DNA of 64,000 bases from Anaerolineales bacterium (GCA_015075275.1 JABTUU010000002.1:682001-746000); one strand, 5' to 3'; numbered from the stretch's first letter, positions 17,302 to 26,190 are shown. Program-made: numbers and translations. Notes: generated by a model from the sequence alone, not told the origin.

Positions 17302-18445
17302 GTTTTGCAAATAATTTTTCATATTCCTGCGCAACCGAATCGGGGTTATAGGATTTCTTGATGGATTCGATATCGCCCTTGAACTTTTGCGGTTCATTCA
17401 GGACGGCGAGGATTGATTCAGCCAAGTCAGCCGCATCGCCAATTCGAGCGACTCGTCCCATGCCGTGCATCGTCACCGGTTGACGCACCCCCGGCAGCGC
17501 GGAGGGAACGCAGGGTACGCCATTCATCATCGCTTCGATCTGCACGAGTCCGAACGCCTCGGTGGAATTTAATGAAGGCACGGTCAACACATCGAGGTTG
17601 GGATAGAACGCCGCCATTTGAACCGGGTCGAGGTTTCCTAAAAACGTCCAATGCCCGGCGGCTTCATACTCGCGGATGCGCGGCATGAGCCGGTCTGAAT
17701 ATGCCTGCTCGCCCATCACGTTTTGATATGTCCCTGCAAAGAGAACTTGCGCTTTCGGATATTGTTTCAAAATGATCGGCAACGCGTCGAGCAGTACTTC
17801 GACTCCCTTTTCCGCGGCGAAGCGCGCCGCCATGCCGATGACCGGCTTGCGCTCGCGGACGCGATGCTCGGCGGCAAACGCCTCCACCGCGCCGGGGGGT
17901 GGAGGCGGCATCTCAACGGGAGGCAGGATGGGGGTCAGTTTTGAAGCGTAGCGCGAGAGGTAGGGCGAGTTGTCCGCGTAGTCCTGTGTGTAGGTCACGA
18001 TATGATTCGAGAGAATCCCAGCCGCGTTATTCATCAAGTTCACGACGAAGTTGACGAAACGATTGAAGAATCCGGGCGGCAACAGCAGGTCGCAGTGATA
18101 AGTGAGTACGGCGGGCTTACCGAAGAGACGCCCGCGCAACGCCACGCCGGGCGCGTCGAACTGCGGAAGATGAAGTTGAACGACATCGTGCTGCGCGACA
18201 AGTTTTGTTGCGATGACGCCGAACGTCGGCGCGATGACGCCTTTGCTGACTCGCGCCGCCACCGGCACGCGGATGATTCTTACACCGTCTATCACTTCTT
18301 CGCGCGGCAGAGATGGATCGTATTGCATGGTCATCACGGTCACTTGATGCCCGCGCCGGGCGAAGGCGCGCGCGAGTCGCTCCGCGTAGATGGTGAGTCC
18401 CGATGTGTGCGGACGATAGTAGGTGAGAACGGTGAGGATTTTCAT
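17291..18445 (-). CDS. GT4-family glycosyltransferase
   Basis: The 384-residue protein has the two-Rossmann GT-B layout. The N-terminal part has YYRPHTSGLTIYAERLARAF, the acceptor-side glycine-rich loop of GT4 enzymes. The C-terminal part has PVIGMAARFAAEKGVEVLLDA and the E-x7-E motif in TEAFGLVQIEAMMNGVP, which binds the nucleotide-sugar donor. It is cytoplasmic and probably builds a polysaccharide or glycolipid. It converges on the broken PIN gene. Confidence 0.9.
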   Translation of the reverse strand: MKILTVLTYYRPHTSGLTIYAERLARAFARRGHQVTVMTMQYDPSLPREEVIDGVRIIRVPVAARVSKGVIAPTFGVIATKLVAQHDVVQLHLPQFDAPGVALRGRLFGKPAVLTYHCDLLLPPGFFNRFVNFVVNLMNNAAGILSNHIVTYTQDYADNSPYLSRYASKLTPILPPVEMPPPPPGAVEAFAAEHRVRERKPVIGMAARFAAEKGVEVLLDALPIILKQYPKAQVLFAGTYQNVMGEQAYSDRLMPRIREYEAAGHWTFLGNLDPVQMAAFYPNLDVLTVPSLNSTEAFGLVQIEAMMNGVPCVPSALPGVRQPVTMHGMGRVARIGDAADLAESILAVLNEPQKFKGDIESIKKSYNPDSVAQEYEKLFAKLMG

Positions 18446-18522
18446 ACGGCGGGAAGATTATACCCTCACGAATGTGAGCGGTGGATGAGTTGACTGGCGT
18501 ATTTACTTGTTACAATCGGCGC

Positions 18523-18933
18523 ATGAATCACAAAGCGAATTTCTTCCAATGGGTTTTTGCCACCCTGCACGAGTCCGCGTGGGCGCCGCTGGGAGTGTTC
18601 GGCTTTTATCTGGTCGGGCTGGTTTTTGACTGGTATGACCGTTTCCCTCCGCTCGATATTCCCACGCATTTCATGGGCGGCGTGGCGATCACGTATTTTT
18701 TTCGATCCGCGATCGAACAGTCGCAAAAATTTCTTGGGGATATTCCGGCCTTGATTCAAATCCTGTTCGCTTTCACCTGCACGGGGACGACGATCATCCT
18801 GTGGGAATTCTACGAGAACGCGTTCGACTATCTCTTCGGCACAACGATGGTGCGCGGACTGGAAGATACGATTGTGGATATGCTTATCGGTTTGTCGGGG
18901 GCATTGGCACTGACGTTGTTTTCCAGGCGGTGA
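18523..18933 (+). CDS. YjdF/DUF2238-like membrane protein
   Basis: The 136-residue protein has about four membrane segments, with conserved polar residues DIPTHFMGG (about residues 45-53), WEFYENAFDYLFG (about 88-100) and EDTIVDMLIGLSGAL at the end. This His/Glu/Asp pattern in membrane helices resembles DUF2238 (YjdF) and related VanZ-like proteins, whose function is not known. The ATG at 18523 is chosen over one 42 bases upstream because the longer start would reach into the divergent GT4 promoter region. Confidence 0.65.
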   Translation: MNHKANFFQWVFATLHESAWAPLGVFGFYLVGLVFDWYDRFPPLDIPTHFMGGVAITYFFRSAIEQSQKFLGDIPALIQILFAFTCTGTTIILWEFYENAFDYLFGTTMVRGLEDTIVDMLIGLSGALALTLFSRR

Positions 18934-18946
18934 GAATATCAGCAAT

Positions 18947-20020
18947 TTATGGGTTGGAGGTTGCGCCGACAACAATCAACGGCGGCTCATCGGGGTTGCT
19001 TTGCCTCCAGCGCAACCTGTCAACCAACTCTTGAAAATGGATCTGCCCGCCAAAATACCTCTCCTGAACAATTGGGGGAAATGTATCTCGGATCTCAGAT
19101 GGGAAACTAATAAGTTGACCATTTGCTGATATTACAGATCCGTCATTCTCAACATAAACTGTAGCGAGACCTCCCAATCCGATACTGTAGCCGTAAATCT
19201 CGCCACAAATCGCCCAGACATACGCTTCGTTATCAGATCGTCCTAAAATTTCCCATTCACAAACTATTTCTTCCGGTGGACGGTAATGAAATTCAACAGC
19301 GAGAGCAGTTTGGTAATCTTTCCATTTCTCAATTTCAACAAGCTCAGGCGTGATCCAAGGAATAACTGCTGGTGTAGGTTGTATTCCCAAAGCGGTTAAA
19401 ATAATCCATGGGGGCTCGTCCGGGTGACCGCGCCGCCAGCGCAAACGATCTGTCCGTTCTATAGCGCGCCAATATGCGTCTGTTCCATAATAATCTACCG
19501 GCTGAATAAAGATTTTTTCCTGTACATTTGGGGGAAACATGCGTCGAATATCAGCGCCATAAGACGATCCTGCCCCGGGAATTTCGGCGCTCAGTACTGT
19601 TCCATCCATACCGATATGGATGACAGTTGGAATCTGCGCTTCATACGAGGCGGCAGAATAGATACCTGCGCAATGCGCATCCACATAAACCTCCTGTTCT
19701 GTTTGTCCTAATATCTCCCATTCACATACGACCTCATTAGGTTGAAGGGATGACTTGAAAAATGCTTTGGCTAAAGCGTCTTCGTATTCCATCCATCGCT
19801 CTATCTGTTTGGTGTTAGGGGCGATAAAAGGAGAACTTGGTCTTGTAGGCAATGGAGTATAGATTTCAGTAACGGGTACTGAAGTAGATGTTGGAGCAGA
19901 CGTTGGCGAAGCCATTGTTGGAATGGACGTCTTGTAGGGCGTTGCAGTTGTATTCTTTCCACAGGCAACAAGGAGAGCGGGCAAGAGAATCGAGAAAAGA
20001 CACATGGCTACTTTATTCAT
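18947..20020 (-). CDS. Lipoprotein with tandem internal duplication
   Basis: The 357-residue protein has a lipoprotein signal ending LLVAC, then a Thr/Pro/Ser-rich spacer. Two homologous halves follow. Each has E-x-W-x-x-Y near its start, VCEWEILG, a C-x-x-IY block, an FPP-x-VQE block and DRLRWR-x-x-x-PDEPP at its end. The family is not recognised. The ATG at 20020 is preferred because AAAGGAG lies nine bases upstream. It is probably anchored on the outer face of the membrane. It points away from the YjdF-like gene end (convergent, 13 bases). Confidence 0.75.
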   Translation of the reverse strand: MNKVAMCLFSILLPALLVACGKNTTATPYKTSIPTMASPTSAPTSTSVPVTEIYTPLPTRPSSPFIAPNTKQIERWMEYEDALAKAFFKSSLQPNEVVCEWEILGQTEQEVYVDAHCAGIYSAASYEAQIPTVIHIGMDGTVLSAEIPGAGSSYGADIRRMFPPNVQEKIFIQPVDYYGTDAYWRAIERTDRLRWRRGHPDEPPWIILTALGIQPTPAVIPWITPELVEIEKWKDYQTALAVEFHYRPPEEIVCEWEILGRSDNEAYVWAICGEIYGYSIGLGGLATVYVENDGSVISANGQLISFPSEIRDTFPPIVQERYFGGQIHFQELVDRLRWRQSNPDEPPLIVVGATSNP

Positions 20021-20096
20021 AATTGAATCTCCTTTCACGCTTAATCCCCTGATAATACGAAAAAGAATTGCCTAATCGAAAGACGTTATTAAACTT

Positions 20097-21122
20097 CTAA
20101 AACAAATCCTTATTCGCCTGCACCCACTCGAACATCAATTCCATGCCCTCTTCGAGATCGATCTTCGGTTCCCAGCCGAGGTCGTGTTTTGCTTTGCGTA
20201 GGTCGGCGTAGAAAACTTTCTGGTCGCCGGGACGCCAATCTTCGCGCGCCACTTCAATTTTCTTGCCGAACAATTTTTCCAGTATCGGACCGAACTCCGC
20301 CCAGATCGCCATCACGTTGCGCCTGCCGCCGCCGACGTTATAAATTTGTCCTTTGGCAGTATCAATTTTTTCGATGGCAGCATCGTACGCATCGAGCAGG
20401 TCGTGGACGTGCAAAACATCGCGCACTTGTTTGCCATCGCCGTAAATTGTAATTTTGCGCCCTGTCACCGCAGCGATCATCATCCACGCGAGCCAGCCCT
20501 GATCTTCGATACCAAATTGGCGCGGACCGTAAATGCAGGACTGACGAAAAACGACAGAACGCAACCCATAAATGCGAGCATAATCGCGGACGTATTGATC
20601 GCCTGAACCTTTTGAAACCCCGTACGGCGAATGGAAATCGAGCGGCTGTGATTCGGAACAGCCGTGTTCCAAATCTTTGTACAGCCAGCGCGTGGATTCT
20701 TCGATCAACTGCACATCGTCCATGCCGCCGTAGACTTTGTTGGTGGATGAATAAATGAAGATGGGATCCTTTTTCGAGAGGCGCGCGGCTTCAAGCGCGT
20801 TGAACGTGCCGAGCGCGTTGGCTTCAAAGTCTTCGCGCGGATTCGTCACGGAGGTGGTCACTGCGACCTGACCCGCGAGATGCACGATGACGTCCGCGTC
20901 TTTGGCGGATTCGGCTAACAAGTCCGCGTTTCGTATGTCGCCGACGATGAGACTAAACGCATTTTCCCCAAATTGGCTCTTCAACCAGTCCGTATTGCGC
21001 GGCGCGCCCGCGCGCGAGAGATTGTCAAAGATGGCGACTTCTTCTCCCCGTTGAAGCAATCGAGCGGCATAATTCGAGCCGATGAATCCCGCTCCGCCTG
21101 TAATTAAATAGCGATGAGTCAT
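20097..21122 (-). CDS. CDP-paratose 2-epimerase-like NAD-dependent sugar epimerase
   Basis: The 341-residue protein is an extended short-chain dehydrogenase: GGAGFIGSN (residues 9-17) binds NAD, SSTNKVYGG carries the active-site Ser/Thr, and HSPYGVSKGSGDQYVRDY has the Tyr-x3-Lys pair. The STNKVYG and SKGSGDQYVRDYARIYGL wording is characteristic of CDP-paratose (CDP-tyvelose) 2-epimerases, which make unusual dideoxy sugars for surface glycans. Other NDP-sugar epimerases are possible. AGGAG before the ATG at 21122 supports this start. Confidence 0.82.
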   Translation of the reverse strand: MTHRYLITGGAGFIGSNYAARLLQRGEEVAIFDNLSRAGAPRNTDWLKSQFGENAFSLIVGDIRNADLLAESAKDADVIVHLAGQVAVTTSVTNPREDFEANALGTFNALEAARLSKKDPIFIYSSTNKVYGGMDDVQLIEESTRWLYKDLEHGCSESQPLDFHSPYGVSKGSGDQYVRDYARIYGLRSVVFRQSCIYGPRQFGIEDQGWLAWMMIAAVTGRKITIYGDGKQVRDVLHVHDLLDAYDAAIEKIDTAKGQIYNVGGGRRNVMAIWAEFGPILEKLFGKKIEVAREDWRPGDQKVFYADLRKAKHDLGWEPKIDLEEGMELMFEWVQANKDLF

Positions 21123-21169
21123 TATTCTCCTCATCCCGCGTCATCGCAATTCACGACGACGCGGAAACG

Positions 21170-21748
21170 TCAATCAACCAACGTCAAGAAATATTCATGG
21201 AAGCGCGTATCGTTTGTCAGTTCGGGATGAAACGATGTGGCGAGGAGCCGTCCTTGTCGCGCGGCGACGATCCTCCCGTCGGGAAGCGAAGCGAGAATTT
21301 TCACGCCCTCGCCAACCGATTCGATGATCGGCGCGCGGATGAAGACCGCATGATAATCTTCCTGCGCGCCCGTCGCTTGTTTGAGTTCGGGAATATCCAA
21401 ATCTATTTCAAACGAATCGACTTGACGCCCAAACGCATTGCGTCGCACTTTGATATCCATCAACCCGAGCAGCGGCTGATCGCGACTCACGTTTTTCGAC
21501 AGAAGAATCGCGCCCGCGCAAGTGCCCCAAATCGGACGACGTTGACCGAAGGTTTTCATTGCGTCCAGCAAATTATACGCAACCGCAAGTTTGCCCATGG
21601 TCGTCGATTCGCCGCCGGGGATGATGAGACCGTCGAGTCCGTCAAGGTGTTCGGGCAAACGCACTTCAGTCGTATCAACAGTTAATTTCTTAAGCGCAAC
21701 AAGATGTTCCGCGAAACTGCCTTGTAGAGCAAGCACGCCAATTTTCAT
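21170..21748 (-). CDS. pdxT: Pyridoxal 5'-phosphate synthase glutaminase subunit
   Basis: The 192-residue protein is a class I glutaminase: the nucleophile Cys77 in WGTCAGAILL, and His174/Glu176 in SFHPEL. PGGESTTMGKL (residues 44-54) is specific for PdxT. It releases ammonia from glutamine and channels it to PdxS to make pyridoxal phosphate. It lies downstream of pdxS in the same direction, with a 115-base gap that holds a dispersed repeat. Confidence 0.96.
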   Translation of the reverse strand: MKIGVLALQGSFAEHLVALKKLTVDTTEVRLPEHLDGLDGLIIPGGESTTMGKLAVAYNLLDAMKTFGQRRPIWGTCAGAILLSKNVSRDQPLLGLMDIKVRRNAFGRQVDSFEIDLDIPELKQATGAQEDYHAVFIRAPIIESVGEGVKILASLPDGRIVAARQGRLLATSFHPELTNDTRFHEYFLTLVD

Positions 21749-21790
21749 AATAATATTTCGATGCCGTTGTGAAGACGACGATCTTTCGTC

Positions 21791-21855
21791 CGAAGCAATC
21801 TCTTACGAAACAAGGAATTGCTTTGTCGGGCTAAAGCCCTCCTCGCAAAGACATT
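21791..21855. repeat. Degenerate palindromic repeat between pdxS and pdxT
   Basis: It contains GAAGCAATCTCTTACG, GGGCTAAAGCCC (a hairpin) and CTCCTCGCAAAGACAT, related to the GCAATCTCC/CTCGCAA repeat words also found at 5263-5490 and inside pyrD. Confidence 0.55.
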
Positions 21856-21863
21856 CTTATTTA

Positions 21864-22751
21864 TTACCAACCTCGTCCTGCCATCTTCTCCGCTTCAGGC
21901 ATCTGCGACACATTGCGCCCGACCATCGCTTCGCCGAGATTCTTGCTTACTTCCGCAAGGATGGATGCGTCCTGATAGTGCGTCACCGCTTTGACGATTG
22001 CGCTGGCGCGTTTAGCGGGATCGCCGCTCTTGAAGATTCCCGAACCGACGAACACGCCGTCTACGCCAAGCTGCATCATCAACGCCGCATCGGCGGGAGT
22101 AGCGACGCCGCCCGCCGCGAAATTGACGACCGGCATACGCCCGAGTTCTTTCGTCTCTTTTACCAACTCATACGGCGCGCCGATCTCTTTGGAATAGCGC
22201 ATCAATTCCTCGTCAGCCATTGCAGTTAACTTACGAATATCGCCCAGCACAGTGCGCGCATGACGAACCGCCTCTACCACATCGCCCGTACCGGCTTCGC
22301 CTTTCGTACGGATCATCGCCGCGCCTTCGCCCACGCGCCGCAACGCCTCGCCTAAATTACGACATCCGCACACGAACGGCACATTAAAATTATGTTTCAA
22401 GATGTGATTTGCCTCATCGGCAGGCGTCAACACTTCTGACTCGTCAATGTAATCCACGCCGACCGCTTCGAGAATCTGCGCTTCGACGAAATGCCCGATA
22501 CGGCACTTCGCCATCACGGGGATGGTCACCGCGTCCATGATCTTGAGGATCATATCGGGGTCCGACATACGCGCCACGCCGCCGTCCGCGCGAATATCCG
22601 CCGGAACGCGCTCCAACGCCATCACGGCGCACGCGCCTGCATCTTCTGCGATCTTCGCATGCTCCACGTTCACTACGTCCATAATGACGCCGCCCTTAAG
22701 CATTTGCGCCAATCCCTTTTTCTCCGTCCACGTGCTTTTTTTTGCGTCCAT
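21864..22751 (-). CDS. pdxS: Pyridoxal 5'-phosphate synthase lyase subunit
   Basis: The 295-residue protein is a close PdxS match from end to end: [20 protein letters not shown] (residues 20-39), the Schiff-base Lys82 in [10 protein letters not shown], and [13 protein letters not shown]. PdxS is a (beta/alpha)8 barrel that builds pyridoxal phosphate from ribose 5-phosphate, glyceraldehyde 3-phosphate and ammonia supplied by PdxT. It is divergent from the GntR gene, 208 bases away. Confidence 0.97.
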   Translation of the reverse strand: MDAKKSTWTEKKGLAQMLKGGVIMDVVNVEHAKIAEDAGACAVMALERVPADIRADGGVARMSDPDMILKIMDAVTIPVMAKCRIGHFVEAQILEAVGVDYIDESEVLTPADEANHILKHNFNVPFVCGCRNLGEALRRVGEGAAMIRTKGEAGTGDVVEAVRHARTVLGDIRKLTAMADEELMRYSKEIGAPYELVKETKELGRMPVVNFAAGGVATPADAALMMQLGVDGVFVGSGIFKSGDPAKRASAIVKAVTHYQDASILAEVSKNLGEAMVGRNVSQMPEAEKMAGRGW

Positions 22752-22904
22752 TTCTGCTCCTTCGATTTTCGTACGCGCGGATCAATCGCCGCGCATGCAA
22801 TTCATCTTTATTATTGAGATTTTACCACGCAGGCGGCGGCTGATTTCATTCAAGCGGCGCACCTGCCGCCGCCTTTTGTTTGCCGGGCGAAAAACCGTTC
22901 GCTC

Positions 22905-22959
22905 TTGACAAAATCCGCATTAAAGATACAATTAATGCATTGATACATTTAGTACAATT
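22905..22959 (+). promoter_or_regulatory. Promoter and likely operator of the gntR operon
   Basis: TTGACA (22905-22910) and TACAAT (22927-22932) are separated by 16 bases. The stretch after the -10 box holds a palindrome AATGCATT and three similar words (TACAATT, TACATTT, TACAATT) ending at the start codon. An operator for the adjacent GntR protein overlapping its own promoter would be usual for the YtrA subfamily, but this is inference. Confidence 0.6.
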
Positions 22960-23376
22960 ATGGCGAACAAGAAACTCATCCTTCAAATTGACTTCCGCTC
23001 GGGCTTGCCGATCTACACGCAGATCGTCAATCAAGTGCAAGCGCAGATCGCCAGCGGAATCCTCCAACCGGACGATCAACTCCCTACCGTGCGCGCGTTG
23101 GCGGAAGAGTTGCGCGTCAACTTCAACACAGTCGCGCGCGCATACCGCATACTGGATGAAGCGCGCATTATTTCCACGCAACAAGGACGCGGCACATTCA
23201 TCACCGAGAGCCTGCCGCCGAAAGCAACCGAGCGCCTGCGCAGAGAGGCGCTGGAGGCGCTGACGCAACGATACCTCAGCGAAGCGCTAAGGCTGGAATT
23301 CTCGAAGAGCGAGATCCGCCAGACGATCAACGACCAACTCAAAGCGCGGAACGAAGCGAACGAACCCAAAGAATAA
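22960..23376 (+). CDS. GntR-family (YtrA-type) transcriptional regulator
   Basis: The 138-residue protein has an N-terminal winged helix-turn-helix: SGLPIYTQIVNQVQAQIASG, then DDQLPTVRALAEELRVNFNTVARAYR and a wing QQGRGTFI. Only about 60 residues follow, mainly helical, so it lacks a large effector domain and fits the short YtrA subfamily, whose members usually repress their own operon of membrane proteins. Twelve bases separate it from the SPFH gene, so it heads an operon. The start codon follows an AT-rich stretch without a clear ribosome site. Confidence 0.88.
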   Translation: MANKKLILQIDFRSGLPIYTQIVNQVQAQIASGILQPDDQLPTVRALAEELRVNFNTVARAYRILDEARIISTQQGRGTFITESLPPKATERLRREALEALTQRYLSEALRLEFSKSEIRQTINDQLKARNEANEPKE

Positions 23377-23387
23377 AGGAGAATAAA

Positions 23388-24332
23388 ATGGGCGCGAAAT
23401 TCATGAAATCGAAAATCGAAAAGAAGAAATCTCAGCAAGCCGATCCGCACATCTCAGCGATCGCCGGCGCGCTGTTTGGTTTATTTTTGCTTATTGCCAC
23501 ATTTGGCGCAATTGTTGGCGACGGCAAAATCAGCGACGCAATTTTAGGCGCGTGGGTCTTTGGCTGGATGCTCGTCGGCATTTATGTTTTATTTGCGCTA
23601 AAAGTGGCGTCACAATGGGAAAAAGCAGTGATTTTACGACTCGGAAAGTTTGAAAAACTGGCGGGGCCTGGCGCATTTTGGATCGTTCCGGTCATAGACA
23701 ACACTCCAACGTGGATTGATCACCGTGTAATGGTCACGCCGTTTGCCGCGCAAAAAACGCTGACAAAAGACACTGTGCCTGTGGACGTGGACGCCGTGCT
23801 TTTTTGGGTGGTGTGGGACGCCGAGAAAGCCGCGCTTGAAGTGGAAAATTATCGCGCCGCGGTAGACTGGGCGGCGCAAACAGCGCTGCGCGACATTATC
23901 GGACGCATGGAATTGGCAAATATTCTCGTAGGACGCAGCATCATTGACAAAGAACTGCAACAAGTAATTGACGAGCGCACCACCCCCTGGGGCGTGACCG
24001 TGCAATCGGTCGAGATCCGCGATATTGTCATCCCGCAAGATCTGGAAGACGCCATGTCGCGTCAGGCGCAGGCGGAGCGCGAACGTCAGGCGCGCGTTAT
24101 TTTAGGCGAATCCGAGAAGCAGATCGCAGACTCGTTCGCTGAAGCGTCGAAAGCCTATCAGAACAACCCCACGGCTTTACACTTGCGCGCAATGAACATG
24201 CTTTTCGAAGGCTTGAAAGAAAAGGGCGCGTTAGTTATTGTGCCAAGTTCCGCCGTAGACACGATGAACCTCGGCGGACTCAGCGGCATCGTCTCAATGG
24301 CGCAGAACAACCTGCCCAAGGAAGACCGATAA
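23388..24332 (+). CDS. SPFH/band 7 (slipin/stomatin-like) membrane protein
   Basis: The 314-residue protein has two N-terminal membrane segments (about 20-70), then a band 7 domain beginning VASQWEKAVILRLGKFEKLAGPG, and a helical stretch QAQAERERQARVILGESEKQ that forms the usual coiled coil. Slipins organise membrane microdomains and often work with a protease or in membrane stress. AGGAG precedes the ATG. The stop codon abuts a parS-like palindrome at 24332-24347. Confidence 0.92.
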   Translation: MGAKFMKSKIEKKKSQQADPHISAIAGALFGLFLLIATFGAIVGDGKISDAILGAWVFGWMLVGIYVLFALKVASQWEKAVILRLGKFEKLAGPGAFWIVPVIDNTPTWIDHRVMVTPFAAQKTLTKDTVPVDVDAVLFWVVWDAEKAALEVENYRAAVDWAAQTALRDIIGRMELANILVGRSIIDKELQQVIDERTTPWGVTVQSVEIRDIVIPQDLEDAMSRQAQAERERQARVILGESEKQIADSFAEASKAYQNNPTALHLRAMNMLFEGLKEKGALVIVPSSAVDTMNLGGLSGIVSMAQNNLPKEDR

Positions 24333-24347
24333 GTTTCACGTGAAACA
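24332..24347. promoter_or_regulatory. parS-like centromere site (15 of 16 match)
   Basis: AGTTTCACGTGAAACA differs from the 16-bp ParB site TGTTTCACGTGAAACA known from Bacillus subtilis only at its first base. The 14-bp core GTTTCACGTGAAAC is a perfect palindrome. It lies in the gap between the SPFH and SdpI-like genes. Confidence 0.8.
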
Positions 24348-24364
24348 ACGAAAAAGGAAAACAA

Positions 24365-25006
24365 ATGTCAACCAAACTCACCGCCATCCTTGTGTTCATT
24401 CTGATCGTCGCCGCCGCCGTCGCAGGCGCTCTGCTCTGGAATCGCCTGCCCGATCCCATGCCTGCGCATTGGAATGCGGCAGGCGAGATTGACGGTTACA
24501 TGTCCAAGTTCTGGGGCGTTTTCCTCCTGCCGATCATCAGCATCGCGCTAACGGGCTTGTTCCTGATCATCCCAAACATTGACCCGCTCAAGGCAAATAT
24601 CGCCCAATTCCGCGCTACCTTCAACTGGTTCATTGTGGTCTTTGCGATGTATATGCTCTACGTCTATACCCTGATTCTCTTTGCCGCACTCGGAACCTCC
24701 TTCAATATGACACTCATGCTTTTACCGGCGGTCGGGTTGCTCTTTATCGGCATAGGCTGCTTGATGAACGGAGCAAAACGCAACTTTTTTATCGGCATCC
24801 GCACGCCATGGACGCTCTCCAGCGAGACGGTCTGGGACGAGACGCACAAGCTCGGCTCAAAACTCTTCATACTGGGCGGCGCGGCGACTATCATTGGCTC
24901 TTTTTTCGGGGAGCGCGGCGTCTGGTTCGTCCTGGGCGCCATGCTCCTTGCCGCATTTGCGCCGATTGTTTATTCTTACATCCTGTGGCGACGGGAAAAT
25001 CCATAA
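24365..25006 (+). CDS. SdpI/DUF1648-family membrane protein
   Basis: The 213-residue protein has about six membrane helices. Its N-terminus carries the DUF1648 motif LPDPMPAHWNAAGEIDGYMSK (about residues 28-48) and its middle the SdpI block NFFIGIRTPWTLSSETVWDE (about 140-159). SdpI protects Bacillus from the toxin SdpC and helps signal its presence; relatives elsewhere are of unknown role. AAAAGGAAA precedes the ATG. It is part of the GntR operon. Confidence 0.88.
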   Translation: MSTKLTAILVFILIVAAAVAGALLWNRLPDPMPAHWNAAGEIDGYMSKFWGVFLLPIISIALTGLFLIIPNIDPLKANIAQFRATFNWFIVVFAMYMLYVYTLILFAALGTSFNMTLMLLPAVGLLFIGIGCLMNGAKRNFFIGIRTPWTLSSETVWDETHKLGSKLFILGGAATIIGSFFGERGVWFVLGAMLLAAFAPIVYSYILWRRENP

Positions 25007-25057
25007 GCGCGATCGTCGAACCTGATGCTTTAAGGCGAGCTTTCAGAAGAACCGCGC

Positions 25058-25073
25058 TGTTTCACGTGAAACA
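25058..25073. promoter_or_regulatory. parS-like centromere site (perfect match)
   Basis: TGTTTCACGTGAAACA matches the 16-bp ParB-binding consensus at every base. It lies 726 bases from the other site, in the gap before the DUF4177 gene. Chance occurrence of a perfect 16-mer next to a 15/16 match is very unlikely. Confidence 0.88.
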
Positions 25074-25088
25074 CAAAGGAGTCTTTCA

Positions 25089-25310
25089 ATGAGCAACGAA
25101 CTTCAAAAATGGGAATATCGCGTTCAATCCATCGGCAGCCTGCTGGGAACAAAAGACGAATTGATACAGACCACGCTAGATGAATGGGGTGAAGAGGGCT
25201 GGGAGGCGTTCCATCTATACGATCAATATGGGGGCGGCAAGGTCACAATCGTAGCCAAACGCCCGTTGACGGAACGCGCGCGTCGAATGCGAACCATGCC
25301 GTCTCAATAA
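25089..25310 (+). CDS. DUF4177-like small protein
   Basis: The 73-residue protein reads KWEYRVQSIG...LDEWGEEGWEAFHLY...GGKVTIVAKRPL, the strand-helix-strand pattern of DUF4177, in which GxxGWE is the most conserved part. Function is unknown. AAAGGAG precedes the ATG. It lies between the SdpI-like and YhfC-like genes, in the same direction. Confidence 0.78.
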   Translation: MSNELQKWEYRVQSIGSLLGTKDELIQTTLDEWGEEGWEAFHLYDQYGGGKVTIVAKRPLTERARRMRTMPSQ

Positions 25311-25327
25311 TCAACAAGGAGAACATT

Positions 25328-26107
25328 ATGCTCATCGCAGCCTATACCGTAAGTTTTCTGGGCATGATCCTACTGCCCATCTTTTTATGGATCGTCTTCA
25401 CCCGCAAGTTCGCGCTTCCTTGGAAGCTCGTACTTGCGGGCGGTTTGACGTTTATCGCGTCACAGATCCTGCATATCCCGGTTGTATTTGGACTTAACAA
25501 CTTCCTGAAAAGCGCTTCGCTGCTTGTTACCGCCATCGCTTTAGGTCTGCTCGCAGGCATTTTTGAGGAGACGGCGCGTTACATCCTGTTCAAATTCATT
25601 TTGAAGAAATCGCGTTCCTGGAAGGACGGTGTGCTGGTCGGTCTGGGTCATGGCGGCATCGAGGCAGTTTTGATCGGCGCCTCTGTCGCGTTAACGCTTG
25701 TGAACATGATCGCATATAGAAGCGTAGACCTATCCACCGTGCCGAGCATTCCGCCCGAACAGCTGGCTCTCGCACAACAGCAAGTGGAAGCGTTCTGGTC
25801 CGCGCAGCCCTTCATGGCATTGCTCGGATTCTTCGAACGAATCTTCGCGATGTGTCTGCATATCAGTCTATCATTAATGGTCCTATATGGGCTTGCGAAG
25901 AAACAAGCCGTTTGGTTCTGGCTGGCGCTGTTATGGCACGCCTTCGTGGACGCGGTCGCTGTGTATGCGAGTCAATCCATCGGCAATTTACCAACTGAGG
26001 GTCTTATCGCTATCTTTGCCGCGATCAGTGTATGGATCATTTTCAAGATGAGACCAAAATTTGAACAAATCAACGAGATCAGCGAACAGGAGGCAGTCAC
26101 CGGATAG
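25328..26107 (+). CDS. YhfC-family intramembrane metalloprotease-like protein
   Basis: The 259-residue protein has about eight membrane helices with polar motifs inside them: FEETARYILF (about residues 78-87), GLGHGGIEA (about 105-113) and LLWHAFVDAV near the end. These Glu/His positions match the YhfC family, relatives of CPBP-type membrane proteases. The substrate is unknown. AAGGAGAAC precedes the ATG. It is the last gene of the GntR operon and is followed by a strong terminator. Confidence 0.82.
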   Translation: MLIAAYTVSFLGMILLPIFLWIVFTRKFALPWKLVLAGGLTFIASQILHIPVVFGLNNFLKSASLLVTAIALGLLAGIFEETARYILFKFILKKSRSWKDGVLVGLGHGGIEAVLIGASVALTLVNMIAYRSVDLSTVPSIPPEQLALAQQQVEAFWSAQPFMALLGFFERIFAMCLHISLSLMVLYGLAKKQAVWFWLALLWHAFVDAVAVYASQSIGNLPTEGLIAIFAAISVWIIFKMRPKFEQINEISEQEAVTG

Positions 26108-26153
26108 ACAAGGAATTGTAAAACGCGCCTAACCCTAATTAAGTTTAAAGCGC

Positions 26154-26190
26154 AATAATCGTCCCTCTAAAATCAAAGGGACGATTATTT
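26154..26190 (+). terminator. Strong hairpin terminator of the GntR operon
   Basis: A 13-bp perfect stem (AATAATCGTCCCT, 26154-26166, with 26177-26189) closes a 10-base loop and ends in a short T-rich run. It stands 47 bases after the YhfC-like gene. Confidence 0.8.

Noticed and set aside
18466..18975. A 169-codon open frame on the minus strand
   Set aside because: It is antisense to the YjdF-like gene, which has clear membrane helices and conserved motifs.
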